A stretch of 64,000 nucleotides of DNA from Halomonas denitrificans (GCA_019800895.1 JAHVKF010000001.1:372001-436000); one strand, 5' to 3'; positions 1-10,492 are shown, counted from the stretch's first letter. Program-made: numbers and translations. Notes: generated by a model not told the origin, from the sequence alone.

Positions 1-368
1 GGACCGACGCCGCGCAGGCCCGGCGTACGGACCACGAATTCGCGGTAGTAGCCGCGCGGCTTCGACGGCAGCCGACCTTCGCGATTCTGGAACGTGGCCC
101 CGTCGTTGCGGTGCTCATCGGACTCGCCGCGTTCGATGCGTTCGATCGCCGGGCCGAGGTCCATGTCGCCGCGCCAGGCGACGCGCCCGTCGCGGTCGCG
201 AACGACCACATCGCGAACGACCGGGCCGGCGGAGTCCCCGGCCGGAGCGGACTCGGACGAGGGCGCGCCGGACTGCGGAGCCGACTCGAGGAACTGCGGG
301 TTTTCCAGCGCGATCCACGCGACCAGCGCGAGGATCAGCAGCGGCAGGATCTTCTTCAAGGGCTTCAC
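1..368 (-). CDS. secreted barnase/RNase N1-T1-like ribonuclease (C-terminus outside window)
   Basis: The first 122 codons are visible and the gene runs off the window edge. I chose the GTG that lies 22 bases after the stop of the upstream thioesterase gene; a TTG three codons later is possible. Residues 2-20 are two lysine-bearing residues followed by a Leu/Ile/Ala-rich stretch, read as a signal peptide or anchor. A Ser/Pro/Ala-rich linker follows to about residue 45. The last visible part contains LPSKPRGYYREFVVRTPGL, a pattern typical of microbial guanyl-preferring RNases (barnase, N1/T1), in which the Glu-Phe-Val strand carries catalytic residues. An exported RNA-degrading enzyme is inferred. 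The catalytic His and the rest of the fold are outside the window, so activity cannot be judged. No barstar-like inhibitor gene is visible. Confidence 0.62.
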   Translation of the reverse strand, partial: MKPLKKILPLLILALVAWIALENPQFLESAPQSGAPSSESAPAGDSAGPVVRDVVVRDRDGRVAWRGDMDLGPAIERIERGESDEHRNDGATFQNREGRLPSKPRGYYREFVVRTPGLRGVG

Positions 369-390
369 CCGCGAGACGGTCCGCGGTCGT

Positions 391-882
391 CTACCAACGG
401 TGGTAGGCCGGATGGCCGGGCTTGACCGCGACGAAGCGACCGGTGCAGCGATCGTAGACCGTGCCATCGATGGACAGCTCGGACTCGACGGTGACGATGT
501 CGCCGTCGACGTCGGTCGGCCAGGCCACGAGGGTCAACTCGCGGTCCGACGGGGTCGGACGTCGCAGCTGGACCTTGAACTCCATGGTCACGCAGCACGG
601 CGGCGTGTCCAGGTCGCGCTGCCGGGCCAGGTGCCAGGCGGCGGTCCAGTTGCAGTGGCAATCGAGAATGGCGCCGATGATGCCGCCGTTGAGCACGCCG
701 GGGAACGCCTCGTGATGCGGTGCCGGGGTCCAGCGGCAGACCACCCGGCCCTGCTCGCTGTCCCGCTCCGGCACGGAGCGGATCCGCAGGCCTTTCTCGT
801 TGGCCGGCCCGCAGCCGAAGCAGGCGTTGTGCGGCGCGAAGTACTCCTGGAGCCCTGTGCCGTCGGGGAGCGTCGCGGTCAT
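391..882 (-). CDS. PaaI-family hotdog thioesterase
   Basis: This 163-residue protein has the hotdog thioesterase layout: CFGCGP near residues 20-25, a central HEAFPGVLNGGIIGAILD segment and a C-terminal beta sheet. The NGG within the helix is the usual place of the catalytic region in the PaaI/YiiD-like group, which hydrolyses acyl-CoA thioesters in the cytoplasm. The substrate is unknown. The start is fixed by GGGAGGA nine bases before ATG. An in-frame ATG 165 bases upstream would add a DGTT-repeat peptide read through a tandem DNA repeat, which I reject. The gene follows fumC by 170 bases and is just upstream of the ribonuclease gene, so a shared transcript is possible. Confidence 0.82.
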   Translation of the reverse strand: MTATLPDGTGLQEYFAPHNACFGCGPANEKGLRIRSVPERDSEQGRVVCRWTPAPHHEAFPGVLNGGIIGAILDCHCNWTAAWHLARQRDLDTPPCCVTMEFKVQLRRPTPSDRELTLVAWPTDVDGDIVTVESELSIDGTVYDRCTGRFVAVKPGHPAYHRW

Positions 883-898
883 CGGCTCGGTCCTCCCT

Positions 899-970
899 GT
901 CGTTCCATCGGTCGTTCCATCGGTCGTTCCGTCGGTCGTTCCGTCGGTCGTTCCATCGATCGTCTCGTCG
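899..970. repeat. six 12-bp tandem repeats upstream of the thioesterase
   Basis: Six direct copies of a 12-mer (consensus gtcgttccatcg, copies 3 and 4 with ccg instead of cca, copy 6 degenerate) lie between the fumC stop and the thioesterase Shine-Dalgarno. The array ends about 11 bases before the Shine-Dalgarno. It would vary in length by slippage. No coding role is supported. Confidence 0.9.
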
Positions 971-1020
971 ATGCAGTTCTTCGACCCGGTCCATCGATGC
1001 CACGGGCCGACTGGCATACG

Positions 1021-1040
1021 GGCCCCGCGCGTGCGGGGCC
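1021..1040 (-). terminator. GC-rich hairpin 12 bp after fumC, possible terminator
   Basis: Positions 1021-1028 (ggccccgc) and 1033-1040 (gcggggcc) form a perfect 8-bp stem with a 4-base loop just after the fumC stop codon. No T-tract follows on the minus strand, so this may be an RNA 3' end stabiliser or a weak terminator and not a classic Rho-independent site. Confidence 0.4.
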
Positions 1041-1052
1041 GATGCACGAACC

Positions 1053-2435
1053 TTACTCGGAAACTCCGCCGCGAGCCAGCTTCAGCGGATCGAGCAGCGA
1101 TTCGAGTTCCTCGCGGCTCATGCCCGTGGTCTCCATCGCGACATCGATGATCGGCCGGCCTTCCTTGTAGGCCTGCTTGGCGGTCGCCGCGCCCTTCTCG
1201 TAGCCGATCACACGGTTCAGTGCAGTGACCAGGATCGGGTTGCGGTCCAGCGCGCGCTTGATGTTGTCCTCGCGGACCGTGAAGGACGCGATCGCCTTGT
1301 CGGCCAGCAAGCGGCTGACGTTGGTCAGCAGCGCCAGGCTCTCCAGCAGCGTTGCGCCGATCACGGGGAGCATGACATTGAGCTGGAAGTTGCCGGACTG
1401 GCCGCCGACGGTGATCGTCGTATCGTTGCCGATCACGCGCGCGGCGACCATGCAGGTGGCCTCCGGGATCACCGGGTTGACCTTCCCCGGCATGATCGAG
1501 CTGCCCGGCTGCAGGGCCTCCAGTTCGATCTCGCCGAGGCCGGCCAGCGGGCCGGAATTCATCCAGCGCAGGTCGTTGGCGATCTTCATCAACACGCCGG
1601 CCAGGGTCTTGAGTTGGCCGGAGAGTTCGACCGCGCCGTCCTGCGCCGCGATGCCCTCGAACTTGTCGGCGGCCGACTCGAAATCGAAGCCCGTGAGCAC
1701 CTTGAGCTCCTGCGCGACCTGCTCACCGAAGCTCGCGGGCGCGTTGATGCCCGTACCGACCGCGGTGCCGCCCTGCGGCAGGCGCTTGAGGCGGACCAGC
1801 GCCGACTCGATGCGGGCGCGGCAGGAGGCGATCTGGCTGGCCCAGGCGCCGAGCTCCTGGCCAAAGGTCACCGGCATCGCGTCCATCAGGTGGGTACGGC
1901 CGGTCTTGACCGTGTCCTTCAGCTCGCCGGCCTTCGCGCGGATCGTCGCTTCGAGGTGGTCCAGCGCCGGCAGCAGGTCCTCGCTCGCGGCGAGACAGGC
2001 CGACACCTGGATCGTGGTCGGGATCACGTCGTTCGAGCTCTGCGACATGTTGACGTGATCGTTCGGGTGGATGCTGTCGTCGCCGGCCTTCGCGCACAGG
2101 TGGGCGATGACCTCGTTGGCGTTCATGTTCGAGCTGGTGCCGGAGCCGGTCTGGTAGACATCGATCGGAAACTGGTCGGTGACGTCGCCGGCGATGACCT
2201 TCTCGGCCGCCGCGGCAATCGCGTCGGCGGTGGCCGGCTCCATCAGGCCGAGGGTCTGGTTGGCCCGCGCGCAGGCGAGCTTGACCCGCCCCAGGGACTG
2301 GATGAACGCTTCCGGCATCGGCTGGCCGGAAATCGGAAAGTTGTTCACGGCACGCTGCGTCTGCGCGCCCCAGAGGGCATCGGCGGGCACTTCGAGCTCG
2401 CCCATGCTGTCCTTTTCGATACGGGTGTCGGTCAT
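1053..2435 (-). CDS. fumC: class II fumarate hydratase
   Basis: FumC interconverts fumarate and L-malate in the TCA cycle. It is a cytosolic homotetramer that needs no iron-sulfur cluster. The 460-residue length matches the family. Visible landmarks are TGSGTSSNMNANEV at about 96-109, SQSSNDV at 131-137, TGRTHLMDA with the catalytic-site His near 182, and the superfamily signature GSSIMPGKVNP at 311-321, whose serine is the catalytic base. The C-terminal fumarase domain is intact. It lies downstream of sufS in the same direction but across a repeat and with its own TATAAT box, so it is probably separately transcribed. An iron-independent fumarase beside the SUF operon makes sense under iron or oxidative stress, as known for E. 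coli FumC; that link here is inference. Confidence 0.97.
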   Translation of the reverse strand: MTDTRIEKDSMGELEVPADALWGAQTQRAVNNFPISGQPMPEAFIQSLGRVKLACARANQTLGLMEPATADAIAAAAEKVIAGDVTDQFPIDVYQTGSGTSSNMNANEVIAHLCAKAGDDSIHPNDHVNMSQSSNDVIPTTIQVSACLAASEDLLPALDHLEATIRAKAGELKDTVKTGRTHLMDAMPVTFGQELGAWASQIASCRARIESALVRLKRLPQGGTAVGTGINAPASFGEQVAQELKVLTGFDFESAADKFEGIAAQDGAVELSGQLKTLAGVLMKIANDLRWMNSGPLAGLGEIELEALQPGSSIMPGKVNPVIPEATCMVAARVIGNDTTITVGGQSGNFQLNVMLPVIGATLLESLALLTNVSRLLADKAIASFTVREDNIKRALDRNPILVTALNRVIGYEKGAATAKQAYKEGRPIIDVAMETTGMSREELESLLDPLKLARGGVSE

Positions 2436-2474
2436 TGGGGAAACGGGTCCGGATTGCGAGAAAGTCAGCCCGTA

Positions 2475-2480
2475 ATTATA
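2475..2480 (-). promoter_or_regulatory. -10 box of the fumC promoter
   Basis: A perfect TATAAT on the minus strand lies 39 bases before the fumC ATG, giving an expected 5' leader of roughly 33 bases. No good -35 hexamer is seen at 16-18 bases, which suggests an activator or a weak -35. Confidence 0.6.
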
Positions 2481-2520
2481 GGCCCGGAGCGATCCAGCCC
2501 GGAATCGAAAAACTTCGGGA

Positions 2521-2674
2521 AACCGCAGACGAACGTGGATGAACGCAGATAGAGAAAGGAAAGGCAGAACTCTGGACGCCCAGACTCGTGCGCATTCCCG
2601 GATCGCCGCACCAGAATCCCTGCATGCAGTGCATTGGTCTTTTCATCTGCGTCCATCTGCGTTCATCTGCGGTT
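2521..2674. repeat. family A inverted repeat pair (GAACGCAGAT type) between fumC and sufS
   Basis: The left arm at 2521-2550 begins aaccgcagacgaacgtggat and the right arm at 2644-2674 is its imperfect reverse complement. Each arm is built from 10-bp units close to gaacgcagat. About 93 bases separate the arms. The transcript could fold into a long hairpin at the 3' end of the suf operon. The same unit recurs at 3973-4132 and 45928-45957. Confidence 0.85.
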
Positions 2675-2697
2675 CGATTCGCAGTTGGACAGTCCGG

Positions 2698-3948
2698 TCA
2701 AGCCAGCATCGTCCTGGCGTGGTTCAGGGCGTCGAGGAAGGTGTCGATTTCGGCGCGGGTGGTGTAGCAGCCGAAGGAGACGCGGGCCGTTGCGGGCACG
2801 TCGAAGAACTGCATCACCGGCATCGCGCAGTGATGGCCCGTGCGCAGGGCGACGCCGAAGTGGTCGACGATGGTGCCGATGTCGTTGGCATGGGCGCCGT
2901 CGACGACGAAGGAAATCACCGGACCCTTGTGCTCGGCGGTACCGAGTATGCGGAGGCCGTCGATGGCCTGCATGCGCTCCGTGGCGTAGGTCAGCAGGTC
3001 CTGCTCGTGGGCAGCGATCGCGTCGATGCCGATGCGGTCGAGGAACTCGAAGGCCGCGCCCATGCCGATCGCGCCGGCGATGTTCGGCGTTCCGGCCTCG
3101 AACTTGTGCGGAAGCTCGTTGTAGGTGGTTCCTTCGAACGACACGCGGAGAATCATCTCGCCCCCGCCCTGCCACGGCGGCATGGCTTCGAGGAGCGACT
3201 CGCGCCCGTACAGCGCGCCGATGCCGGTCGGACCGTACATCTTGTGCGCCGAGAAGGCGTAGAAGTCGCAGCCGATCGCCCGCACGTCGACCGCGGTGTG
3301 GGGCAGCGCCTGGCAGCCGTCGATGACCGTGACGATGCCGCGCTCCCGGGCCATCGCGCAGACGCGTTCGACCGGGTTGACCGTGCCGAGCGCGTTGGAA
3401 ACGTGGACCAGCCCGATCAGCTTCGTCCGGTCGGTGATCAGGGCCTCGAGCTCGTCGACCCGGAGCTCGCCCCGGTCGTTGATCGGCGCCGGCTTGAGCA
3501 CCGCGCCGGTCTGCTCGCAGACCAGCTGCCACGGCACGATGTTGGAGTGATGCTCCATCGTCGAGACGATGATCTCGTCGCCGGGCCGGAGCCTGGGCCG
3601 GGCCCAGGCCTGGGCCACCAGGTTGATCGCCTCGGTCGCCCCCCGGGTGAACACGATCTCGCGCTCCGAGGAAGCATTCAAGCCATCGCGCACGAGCTGA
3701 CGCGACCGTTCGAAGGCCTCCGAGGCCTCGACGCTGAGCTGGTGCACGCCCCGGTGAACGTTGGCGTTGTACTCGGAGTAGAACCGGGAGGTCGCGTCGA
3801 TCACGCACCGGGGCCGCTGCGCCGAGGCCGCCGAGTCGAGGTAGACCAGCGGCTTGCCGTGCACCGTCCGCGAAAGGATCGGAAACTCCGCGCGCACCGC
3901 TTCGACATCCAGCGGCGGGGTGAGAACTTCGTCTTCAGCTCGTGCCAT
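2698..3948 (-). CDS. sufS: cysteine desulfurase SufS
   Basis: SufS is the PLP enzyme that removes sulfur from cysteine as a persulfide and passes it to the SufBCD scaffold. The protein is 416 residues with the class II desulfurase layout: MEHHSN near 131-136, DGCQALPH at 210-217 for cofactor binding, the PLP lysine K236 in FSAHKMYGP, and the persulfide cysteine C374 in RTGHHCAMP, where the short loop is typical of SufS and not IscS. I chose the ATG preceded by AGAGG at nine bases over a GTG 24 bases upstream. It is last in the suf operon, 191 bases after sufD across a repeat pair. No sufE or sufU partner gene is in the operon. Confidence 0.96.
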   Translation of the reverse strand: MARAEDEVLTPPLDVEAVRAEFPILSRTVHGKPLVYLDSAASAQRPRCVIDATSRFYSEYNANVHRGVHQLSVEASEAFERSRQLVRDGLNASSEREIVFTRGATEAINLVAQAWARPRLRPGDEIIVSTMEHHSNIVPWQLVCEQTGAVLKPAPINDRGELRVDELEALITDRTKLIGLVHVSNALGTVNPVERVCAMARERGIVTVIDGCQALPHTAVDVRAIGCDFYAFSAHKMYGPTGIGALYGRESLLEAMPPWQGGGEMILRVSFEGTTYNELPHKFEAGTPNIAGAIGMGAAFEFLDRIGIDAIAAHEQDLLTYATERMQAIDGLRILGTAEHKGPVISFVVDGAHANDIGTIVDHFGVALRTGHHCAMPVMQFFDVPATARVSFGCYTTRAEIDTFLDALNHARTMLA

Positions 3949-3972
3949 GAACTCGTACCTCTGAATGGTCAC

Positions 3973-4132
3973 CCGCGGATGAACGCAGACGAACGCAGAT
4001 AAAACAGGACCCGAATTTCTTGTGACGACGTGTTGCTGTTCTCCCGGTCCAATGGGGTGGACGTCTTGACCCTTTTCGGTGGATCGACGCCTTTCCGCTG
4101 TTCATCTGCGTTCATCCGCGTTCCTCTGCGGT
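3973..4132. repeat. family A inverted repeat pair inside the suf operon, between sufD and sufS
   Basis: The left arm 3973-4000 contains gaacgcagacgaacgcagat and the right arm 4101-4132 reads ttcatctgcgttcatccgcg and onward, so the two are inverted copies about 100 bases apart. They fill the whole sufD-sufS gap. Folding in the polycistronic RNA could set different levels of sufS and the upstream genes. Confidence 0.85.
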
Positions 4133-4139
4133 AAGAATT

Positions 4140-5354
4140 TCAGGCTCGCGCCTTCAGGCGCTCCAGCAGCCAGTCCTTGATCGGGCCGGCTTCGAGGTCG
4201 TCGAAGGCGGCAGCGGCGAAGCCGTACTTGAGCAGGCCGATGGCCTCGGCGTCGGTCAACCCTCGCGAGCGCAGGTAGAAGCGCGCATCGTCGTCGAGCT
4301 GGCCGATCGTCGCGCCGTGGCTGGCGGTGACGTCCTCGGCGTGGATTTCCAGCTCGGGCTTGGTGTTGATCCGGGCGTTCTCGCTCAGCAACAGGTTGCC
4401 CGTGCTCATTTCCGAATGGCTGTCGTCGGCACCGGGCACGATCAGGATCCGCCCGTTGAACACGCCGGTCGCTCGGTCGTCGGCGAGAATCCGGAACACC
4501 TCGCGGCTCCGGGTCGGGCCCACGTGGTGCTCGATGGCCGTGTGGTAGTCGGCCAACGAACGACCGTCCAGGGTCGCGACACCGTGAATCGCGCCGGCCG
4601 CGTCGGCAGCATCGAGCGACACCCGGAGGTCCTGGCGGGTCAGCGCGCCACCGGCATCGGATGCGAAGGCGCGGTACGTCGCCCGGGCCGCGACGCGCAC
4701 CGTGGCGTGCTCGATCCACGCCGTGTCGTTCGCGGAACGGTCGATCACGTGCGTCAGCGACGCGCCCTCGCCGAGCCGCATGTCCTGGACCGCGTTGACC
4801 AGGCCCGCACCGCCGCCGATCTGCAGCGAGATCAGGGTCAGCGAGCTGTCCGGCGTCATCTCGACGTGCAGGCGGGGATGCACGACCGACTCGAAGCCGG
4901 GATCGATCGAGTGCAGAACCACGATCGGCTCGGCGATCGGTTCGTCGATCACCAGCTTCCAGCCCTGACCCAATCGGGCGATGTTCAGCCAGGCAAACGC
5001 ATCGTTCGGCCCGTCGGCAACCAGCGCGTCGACGTCGATGTCGTCCTCGACCAGGCCGGTCAGCGTGGCGCCGCGGGGCAGCCGCGTCGCGGCGGGATCG
5101 ACTTCGCCGTTGTGCACGTGGAGCACGGCGCCGTCGAACGGCAGCTCGGGCGTTTCGGGCCGTTCGCTCGAGGTCCGGCCCTCGTCGAAGGTCCGCTGGT
5201 CGAGCAGCGTCAGCGGGGTGTACTTCCAGTTCTCGGTCTTGCGATGCGGAAAGCCGTGCTGCATCAGCACCTTCTGCGCCCGCTTGCGCAGGTCACCGAA
5301 GCCGTCGTCCGGGGCATCGTCGATCGGGGCCAGTCGTTCGAGCAATGCGCTCAT
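4140..5354 (-). CDS. sufD: SUF scaffold subunit SufD
   Basis: SufD joins SufB and a SufC dimer in the SufBC2D complex that assembles iron-sulfur clusters. The 404-residue protein starts with the family's N-terminal helical part (FPHRKTENWKYTPL around 40-53) and ends with the conserved beta-helix and tail: SEMSTGNLLLSENARINTKP, AEDVTASHGATIGQLD with the functionally important His, and RSRGLTDAEAIGLLKYGFA. The start ATG follows GGGAG at nine bases and lies 4 bases after the sufC stop, so translation is probably coupled. A start 48 bases upstream would overlap sufC and has no support. The gene is intact. Confidence 0.96.
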   Translation of the reverse strand: MSALLERLAPIDDAPDDGFGDLRKRAQKVLMQHGFPHRKTENWKYTPLTLLDQRTFDEGRTSSERPETPELPFDGAVLHVHNGEVDPAATRLPRGATLTGLVEDDIDVDALVADGPNDAFAWLNIARLGQGWKLVIDEPIAEPIVVLHSIDPGFESVVHPRLHVEMTPDSSLTLISLQIGGGAGLVNAVQDMRLGEGASLTHVIDRSANDTAWIEHATVRVAARATYRAFASDAGGALTRQDLRVSLDAADAAGAIHGVATLDGRSLADYHTAIEHHVGPTRSREVFRILADDRATGVFNGRILIVPGADDSHSEMSTGNLLLSENARINTKPELEIHAEDVTASHGATIGQLDDDARFYLRSRGLTDAEAIGLLKYGFAAAAFDDLEAGPIKDWLLERLKARA

Positions 5355-5358
5355 CGCG

Positions 5359-6123
<765 letters not shown>

Positions 6124-6141
6124 TGTCGTTCCTTCGTCATA

Positions 6142-6201
6142 CGGGAAAAGGGACGAGGGGCAAGGGACTAGTCCCTGACCCCTTTTCCCCTTGTCCCTGG
6201 T
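6142..6201. repeat. family B palindromic repeat between sufB and sufC
   Basis: A 60-bp element built of GGGAC/GGGGCAAGGGAC units on one side and their complements on the other meets at the central ACTAGT near 6168-6173. It can form a near-continuous hairpin in the sufBC intercistronic RNA. The same unit recurs at 12528, 16843, 19932 and 61616. Confidence 0.85.
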
Positions 6202-6205
6202 TTGC

Positions 6206-7675
<1,470 letters not shown>

Positions 7676-7700
7676 GGCGTGTTTCCTGTTCGGGGCCGCT

Positions 7701-8168
7701 TCAGGACCGTCCGGTGACGGGGTCGGTCCGCGTGACGACGTTCAGGCCCGGCGTTCCACCGCGACCGCGCGGCGCGGCGAGGTCGGCCAGCGAAAGCGAG
7801 GCCAGCGCCCGTTCGACGGTTTCGCCGATCCGGCGCCAGTTGCCGCGCAGGCTGCAATCCTGTTCCCGGGCGCAGAGCCCGGCTTCCAGGCCGCACTCGG
7901 TCAGGGCGATCGGCCCTTCCATCGCCCGGATGATCTCGGCCACGGAAATCTCGTCTGCGGCCCGCTGGAGGCGATACCCGCCGTGTACGCCGCGGACCGA
8001 CTCGACCAGGTCGGATCGAGCCAGGGTCTTGAGCACCTTGGCCACGGTCGGCGGCTCGAGTCGCGTGGTCTCGGCCAGCTGGGCCGCGGACCGGCAGGTG
8101 CCGATGTCCTCGGCCAGTTCGGCCATGAGCACCGTTGCGTAGTCGGTCAACTTGCCGATTCTCAGCAT
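7701..8168 (-). CDS. sufR: Rrf2-family regulator of the SUF operon
   Basis: This 155-residue protein has the winged-helix Rrf2 fold at residues 1-75, with a recognition helix around [13 protein letters not shown] and a wing at [10 protein letters not shown]. Three cysteines C92, C99 and C105 (C-x6-C-x5-C) sit where IscR carries its 2Fe-2S ligands, so a cluster-sensing repressor or activator is likely. Position as first gene of the suf operon matches the known Xanthomonad/pseudomonad arrangement in which the regulator controls its own operon. AAGGAG five bases before ATG decides the start. It is not the cyanobacterial SufR type. Confidence 0.9.
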   Translation of the reverse strand: MLRIGKLTDYATVLMAELAEDIGTCRSAAQLAETTRLEPPTVAKVLKTLARSDLVESVRGVHGGYRLQRAADEISVAEIIRAMEGPIALTECGLEAGLCAREQDCSLRGNWRRIGETVERALASLSLADLAAPRGRGGTPGLNVVTRTDPVTGRS

Positions 8169-8232
8169 GCCCGCTCCTTCCTGTAGATGGTGTCGGCCGG
8201 CCCGAGGACCAACCCGGTCCGGGACGAATCCG

Positions 8233-8263
8233 TCCTTAATCAAGACCAGATTGGTACATTTTA
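8233..8263 (-). promoter_or_regulatory. AT-rich putative promoter/operator of the suf operon
   Basis: The 185-base gap between sufR and amgK is GC-rich except here. On the minus strand a TAAAAT hexamer (8258-8263) is followed by the 11-base dyad ACCAATCTGGT (8245-8255) and then GGTCTTGATTAAGGAC, an imperfect inverted repeat. A repressor site over the start point is plausible. No -35 box is visible. This is a weak call. Confidence 0.35.
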
Positions 8264-8353
8264 GCCGAAACGCGTCGACGCCGCTGCCCGCTCGCGGTGC
8301 CGGCGGCGAACGGAAAGCGCCACCGGGGACGGCGGGGAAGGCACAATGCGGGG

Positions 8354-9415
8354 ATGATCGACCGAGCCGATGCCGACCGCGACCCCGGACAGGACTCCGC
8401 GTGCCGCGACGCCACGCCCGACGCCCGCGAACGAGCGGCCCGCGACTTTGCCGAGGGCGCCCTGCGCCAGAACGCGATCCGCTGGACACCGGCCTCGGCC
8501 GACGCCAGTTTCCGACGCTACTTCCGGATCGTCGTCGACGGGCGAACCGCCGTCGTCATGGACGCGCCGCCGGAGCGCGAGGACCTCGACGCCTTCATCG
8601 ACGTCGCGCAGCGACTGGATCGCGCCGGCCTGAACGTTCCAGCCATCGAGGCCGAGGACCGCGAAAACGGCTACCTGCTGCTTTCGGACCTCGGCACGAC
8701 GCCCTATCACCACCTCCTCGACCCGTCCAATGCCGCGCGGCTGTTCGACGACGCGCTGACCGCGCTCATCGACATGCAGCGCTCGACATCGACCGACGGC
8801 TTGCCGGCCTACGACGCCGCGCTCTTGCTGAAGGAGCTTGCGCTTTTCCCGGACTGGTTCCTTGCCCGCCACTGGCGTGTCGAGCCGACCGAGGACGAGC
8901 TGGACGGTTGGGAAATGGTGTGCATGACCCTGATTCGCTGGGCGCTGGACCAGCCGACGGTGTTCTGCCATCGCGATTACATGCCGCGCAACCTGATGGC
9001 CGTCAACGCCGGCAGCGGACGTCGATCCCCCGGCATCCTGGACTTTCAGGACGCGGTGATCGGCCCGATCGCCTACGACCCGGTCTGCCTGTTCCGCGAC
9101 GCGTTCCTGAGCTGGCCCGAACAGCGCGTGGTCGGCTGGCTCGAAGGCTATCGCCAGCGCGCCGCCGACATCGGCCTGCCGGTGCCCGACGACCCCCAGC
9201 TATGGCGGAGGACCTGCGACTTCGTCGGCACCCAGCGCCACCTGAAGGTCCTCGGCATCTTCGCCAGGATCCGCTACCGGGACGGAAAGCCCCACTACCT
9301 CGACGATGCGCCGCGCTTCTTCGGCTACCTGACCCACGCCATCGAGCGCAATCCGGAGCTGACCGAGCTGGATCGCCTACTCGATGCCTGGCGGCGCCGC
9401 GCCGCCAGCGCCTGA
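8354..9415 (+). CDS. amgK: MurNAc/GlcNAc anomeric kinase AmgK
   Basis: AmgK phosphorylates the anomeric carbon of MurNAc in the Pseudomonas-type wall-recycling route that bypasses de novo UDP-MurNAc synthesis and lowers fosfomycin sensitivity. The 353-residue protein has the aminoglycoside-phosphotransferase fold: ASFRRYFRI near 51-59 as the Gly/Ser-rich lobe, catalytic CHRDYMPRNL at 205-214, and metal-binding ILDFQDA at 228-234. The ATG at 8354 is preferred over an upstream in-frame ATG. Only GGGG directly precedes it, and a CACAAT box lies six bases upstream, so the mRNA may be leaderless. Its pathway partner murU lies 2.4 kb downstream on the same strand. Its last 39 bases overlap the convergent FHA gene. 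Confidence 0.88.
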   Translation: MIDRADADRDPGQDSACRDATPDARERAARDFAEGALRQNAIRWTPASADASFRRYFRIVVDGRTAVVMDAPPEREDLDAFIDVAQRLDRAGLNVPAIEAEDRENGYLLLSDLGTTPYHHLLDPSNAARLFDDALTALIDMQRSTSTDGLPAYDAALLLKELALFPDWFLARHWRVEPTEDELDGWEMVCMTLIRWALDQPTVFCHRDYMPRNLMAVNAGSGRRSPGILDFQDAVIGPIAYDPVCLFRDAFLSWPEQRVVGWLEGYRQRAADIGLPVPDDPQLWRRTCDFVGTQRHLKVLGIFARIRYRDGKPHYLDDAPRFFGYLTHAIERNPELTELDRLLDAWRRRAASA

Positions 9416-10492
9416 CGGCGGCTCCGGCGGCGAAGGCGTCGCCCCCTCTTCCGGCAGTTCGGTCGCTGCAGCTTCGCCCGACGAGGATCCGAACGCGGCC
9501 TCCGCCTCGGCCAGCTCTTCGAGCAACTCTTCCCGGGCCCGGTCCGCGGCGTCGAAGACTGCACGCTGGTCCGCATCGACGCGCTCGGCCGGCCCGGCGT
9601 CGCGCAGACGCAGGGCCGGCGGAAGAAAGGTCGGCTGCATCGGCATCGTCTCGTTTTCCAGGAACGCGAAGTTCGAATCGTCGGGCAGGTGCGTGACGGT
9701 GAACGACGCCACCACCGCGGCCGATGCAATCGCGGTGCGTCGCCACAACGAAAGGTGGAAGGCCAGGTACAGCACACTCCAGATGTACAGGAACAGGACG
9801 AGGTAGCCGCGGGCCTCGGCCAGGCCCTCGAGCAGCGGATAGGCGGCGTCGGAGGCGTTGAACACCGCGATCTGGAGGCCGAGATCGAAGGCGCCCGCGA
9901 CGAAGAACAGCAGGATCAGCAGGCTCAGGTGAGCGACGAAATTTCCGCCCCGGCGGAACAGCACCGAAAGGAAATAGACAGCGACCGCCAGCGCGGTGAA
10001 CCCGATGATTTCCCAGAGATTCTGCTGGACCAGCTGCGACCAGCGGAACTCACCGATCGTGGTCATCGCCGAGGCCGCGATCTTGGTCGCGACGTAGGCC
10101 AGCGCCAGCGCCACCAGCACCGGGGGTTTTCCGAGCCACAGCAGGAGGATCTCCGACCAGCGGATCCGCACCGCGGGCGGCACCGGGTGATCGCCGAGCA
10201 GGATGCGCACGCGGGAACGACCGATCAGGAACACGTCGCCGCTGGCGACCTTCTCCCGCTCGAGGTGCACACGGTGCCGGGGGCGCCGGATGCCGTTGAT
10301 GCTGCCGCGATCCTCGATCCAGAGATCGCCTTCGCCGTCGAACACCAGGCGGGCGTGTCGGGCGTCCACGTGTTCGTCGGTCAGGATGACGTCGTTGTCG
10401 TAGCCGCGGCCGAGCCAGACCTGGTGCTGATCGAACTTCTGCCGCTCGAGCACGTTGTTGGTGGTGCCGAGCTGCTCGATCACGAGTTCCAT
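9377..10492 (-). CDS. FHA-domain multi-pass membrane protein
   Basis: The 371-residue protein has an N-terminal FHA domain (about 26-100: LGRGYDNDVIL, HVDARHARL, DRGSINGI) followed by about five hydrophobic segments between 115 and 285 and a Glu/Ala/Pro-rich C-terminus. FHA domains bind phosphothreonine. Here the usual Ser of the SRxH loop is Asp, so binding may be altered. The start overlaps the end of the upstream protease gene by 13 bases, indicating coupled translation and probably joint function. The 3' end overlaps amgK by 39 bases tail to tail. A cytoplasmic FHA sensor linked to a periplasmic protease is inferred from context only. Confidence 0.8.
   Translation of the reverse strand: MELVIEQLGTTNNVLERQKFDQHQVWLGRGYDNDVILTDEHVDARHARLVFDGEGDLWIEDRGSINGIRRPRHRVHLEREKVASGDVFLIGRSRVRILLGDHPVPPAVRIRWSEILLLWLGKPPVLVALALAYVATKIAASAMTTIGEFRWSQLVQQNLWEIIGFTALAVAVYFLSVLFRRGGNFVAHLSLLILLFFVAGAFDLGLQIAVFNASDAAYPLLEGLAEARGYLVLFLYIWSVLYLAFHLSLWRRTAIASAAVVASFTVTHLPDDSNFAFLENETMPMQPTFLPPALRLRDAGPAERVDADQRAVFDAADRAREELLEELAEAEAAFGSSSGEAAATELPEEGATPSPPEPPSGAGGAAPPGIE

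Noticed and set aside
899-970. CRISPR-like array
   Set aside because: 12-bp units without spacers and without cas genes.
883-1047. Longer N-terminus of the thioesterase with DGTT repeats
   Set aside because: Encoded by a tandem DNA repeat; the internal ATG has a strong Shine-Dalgarno and the family N-terminus.
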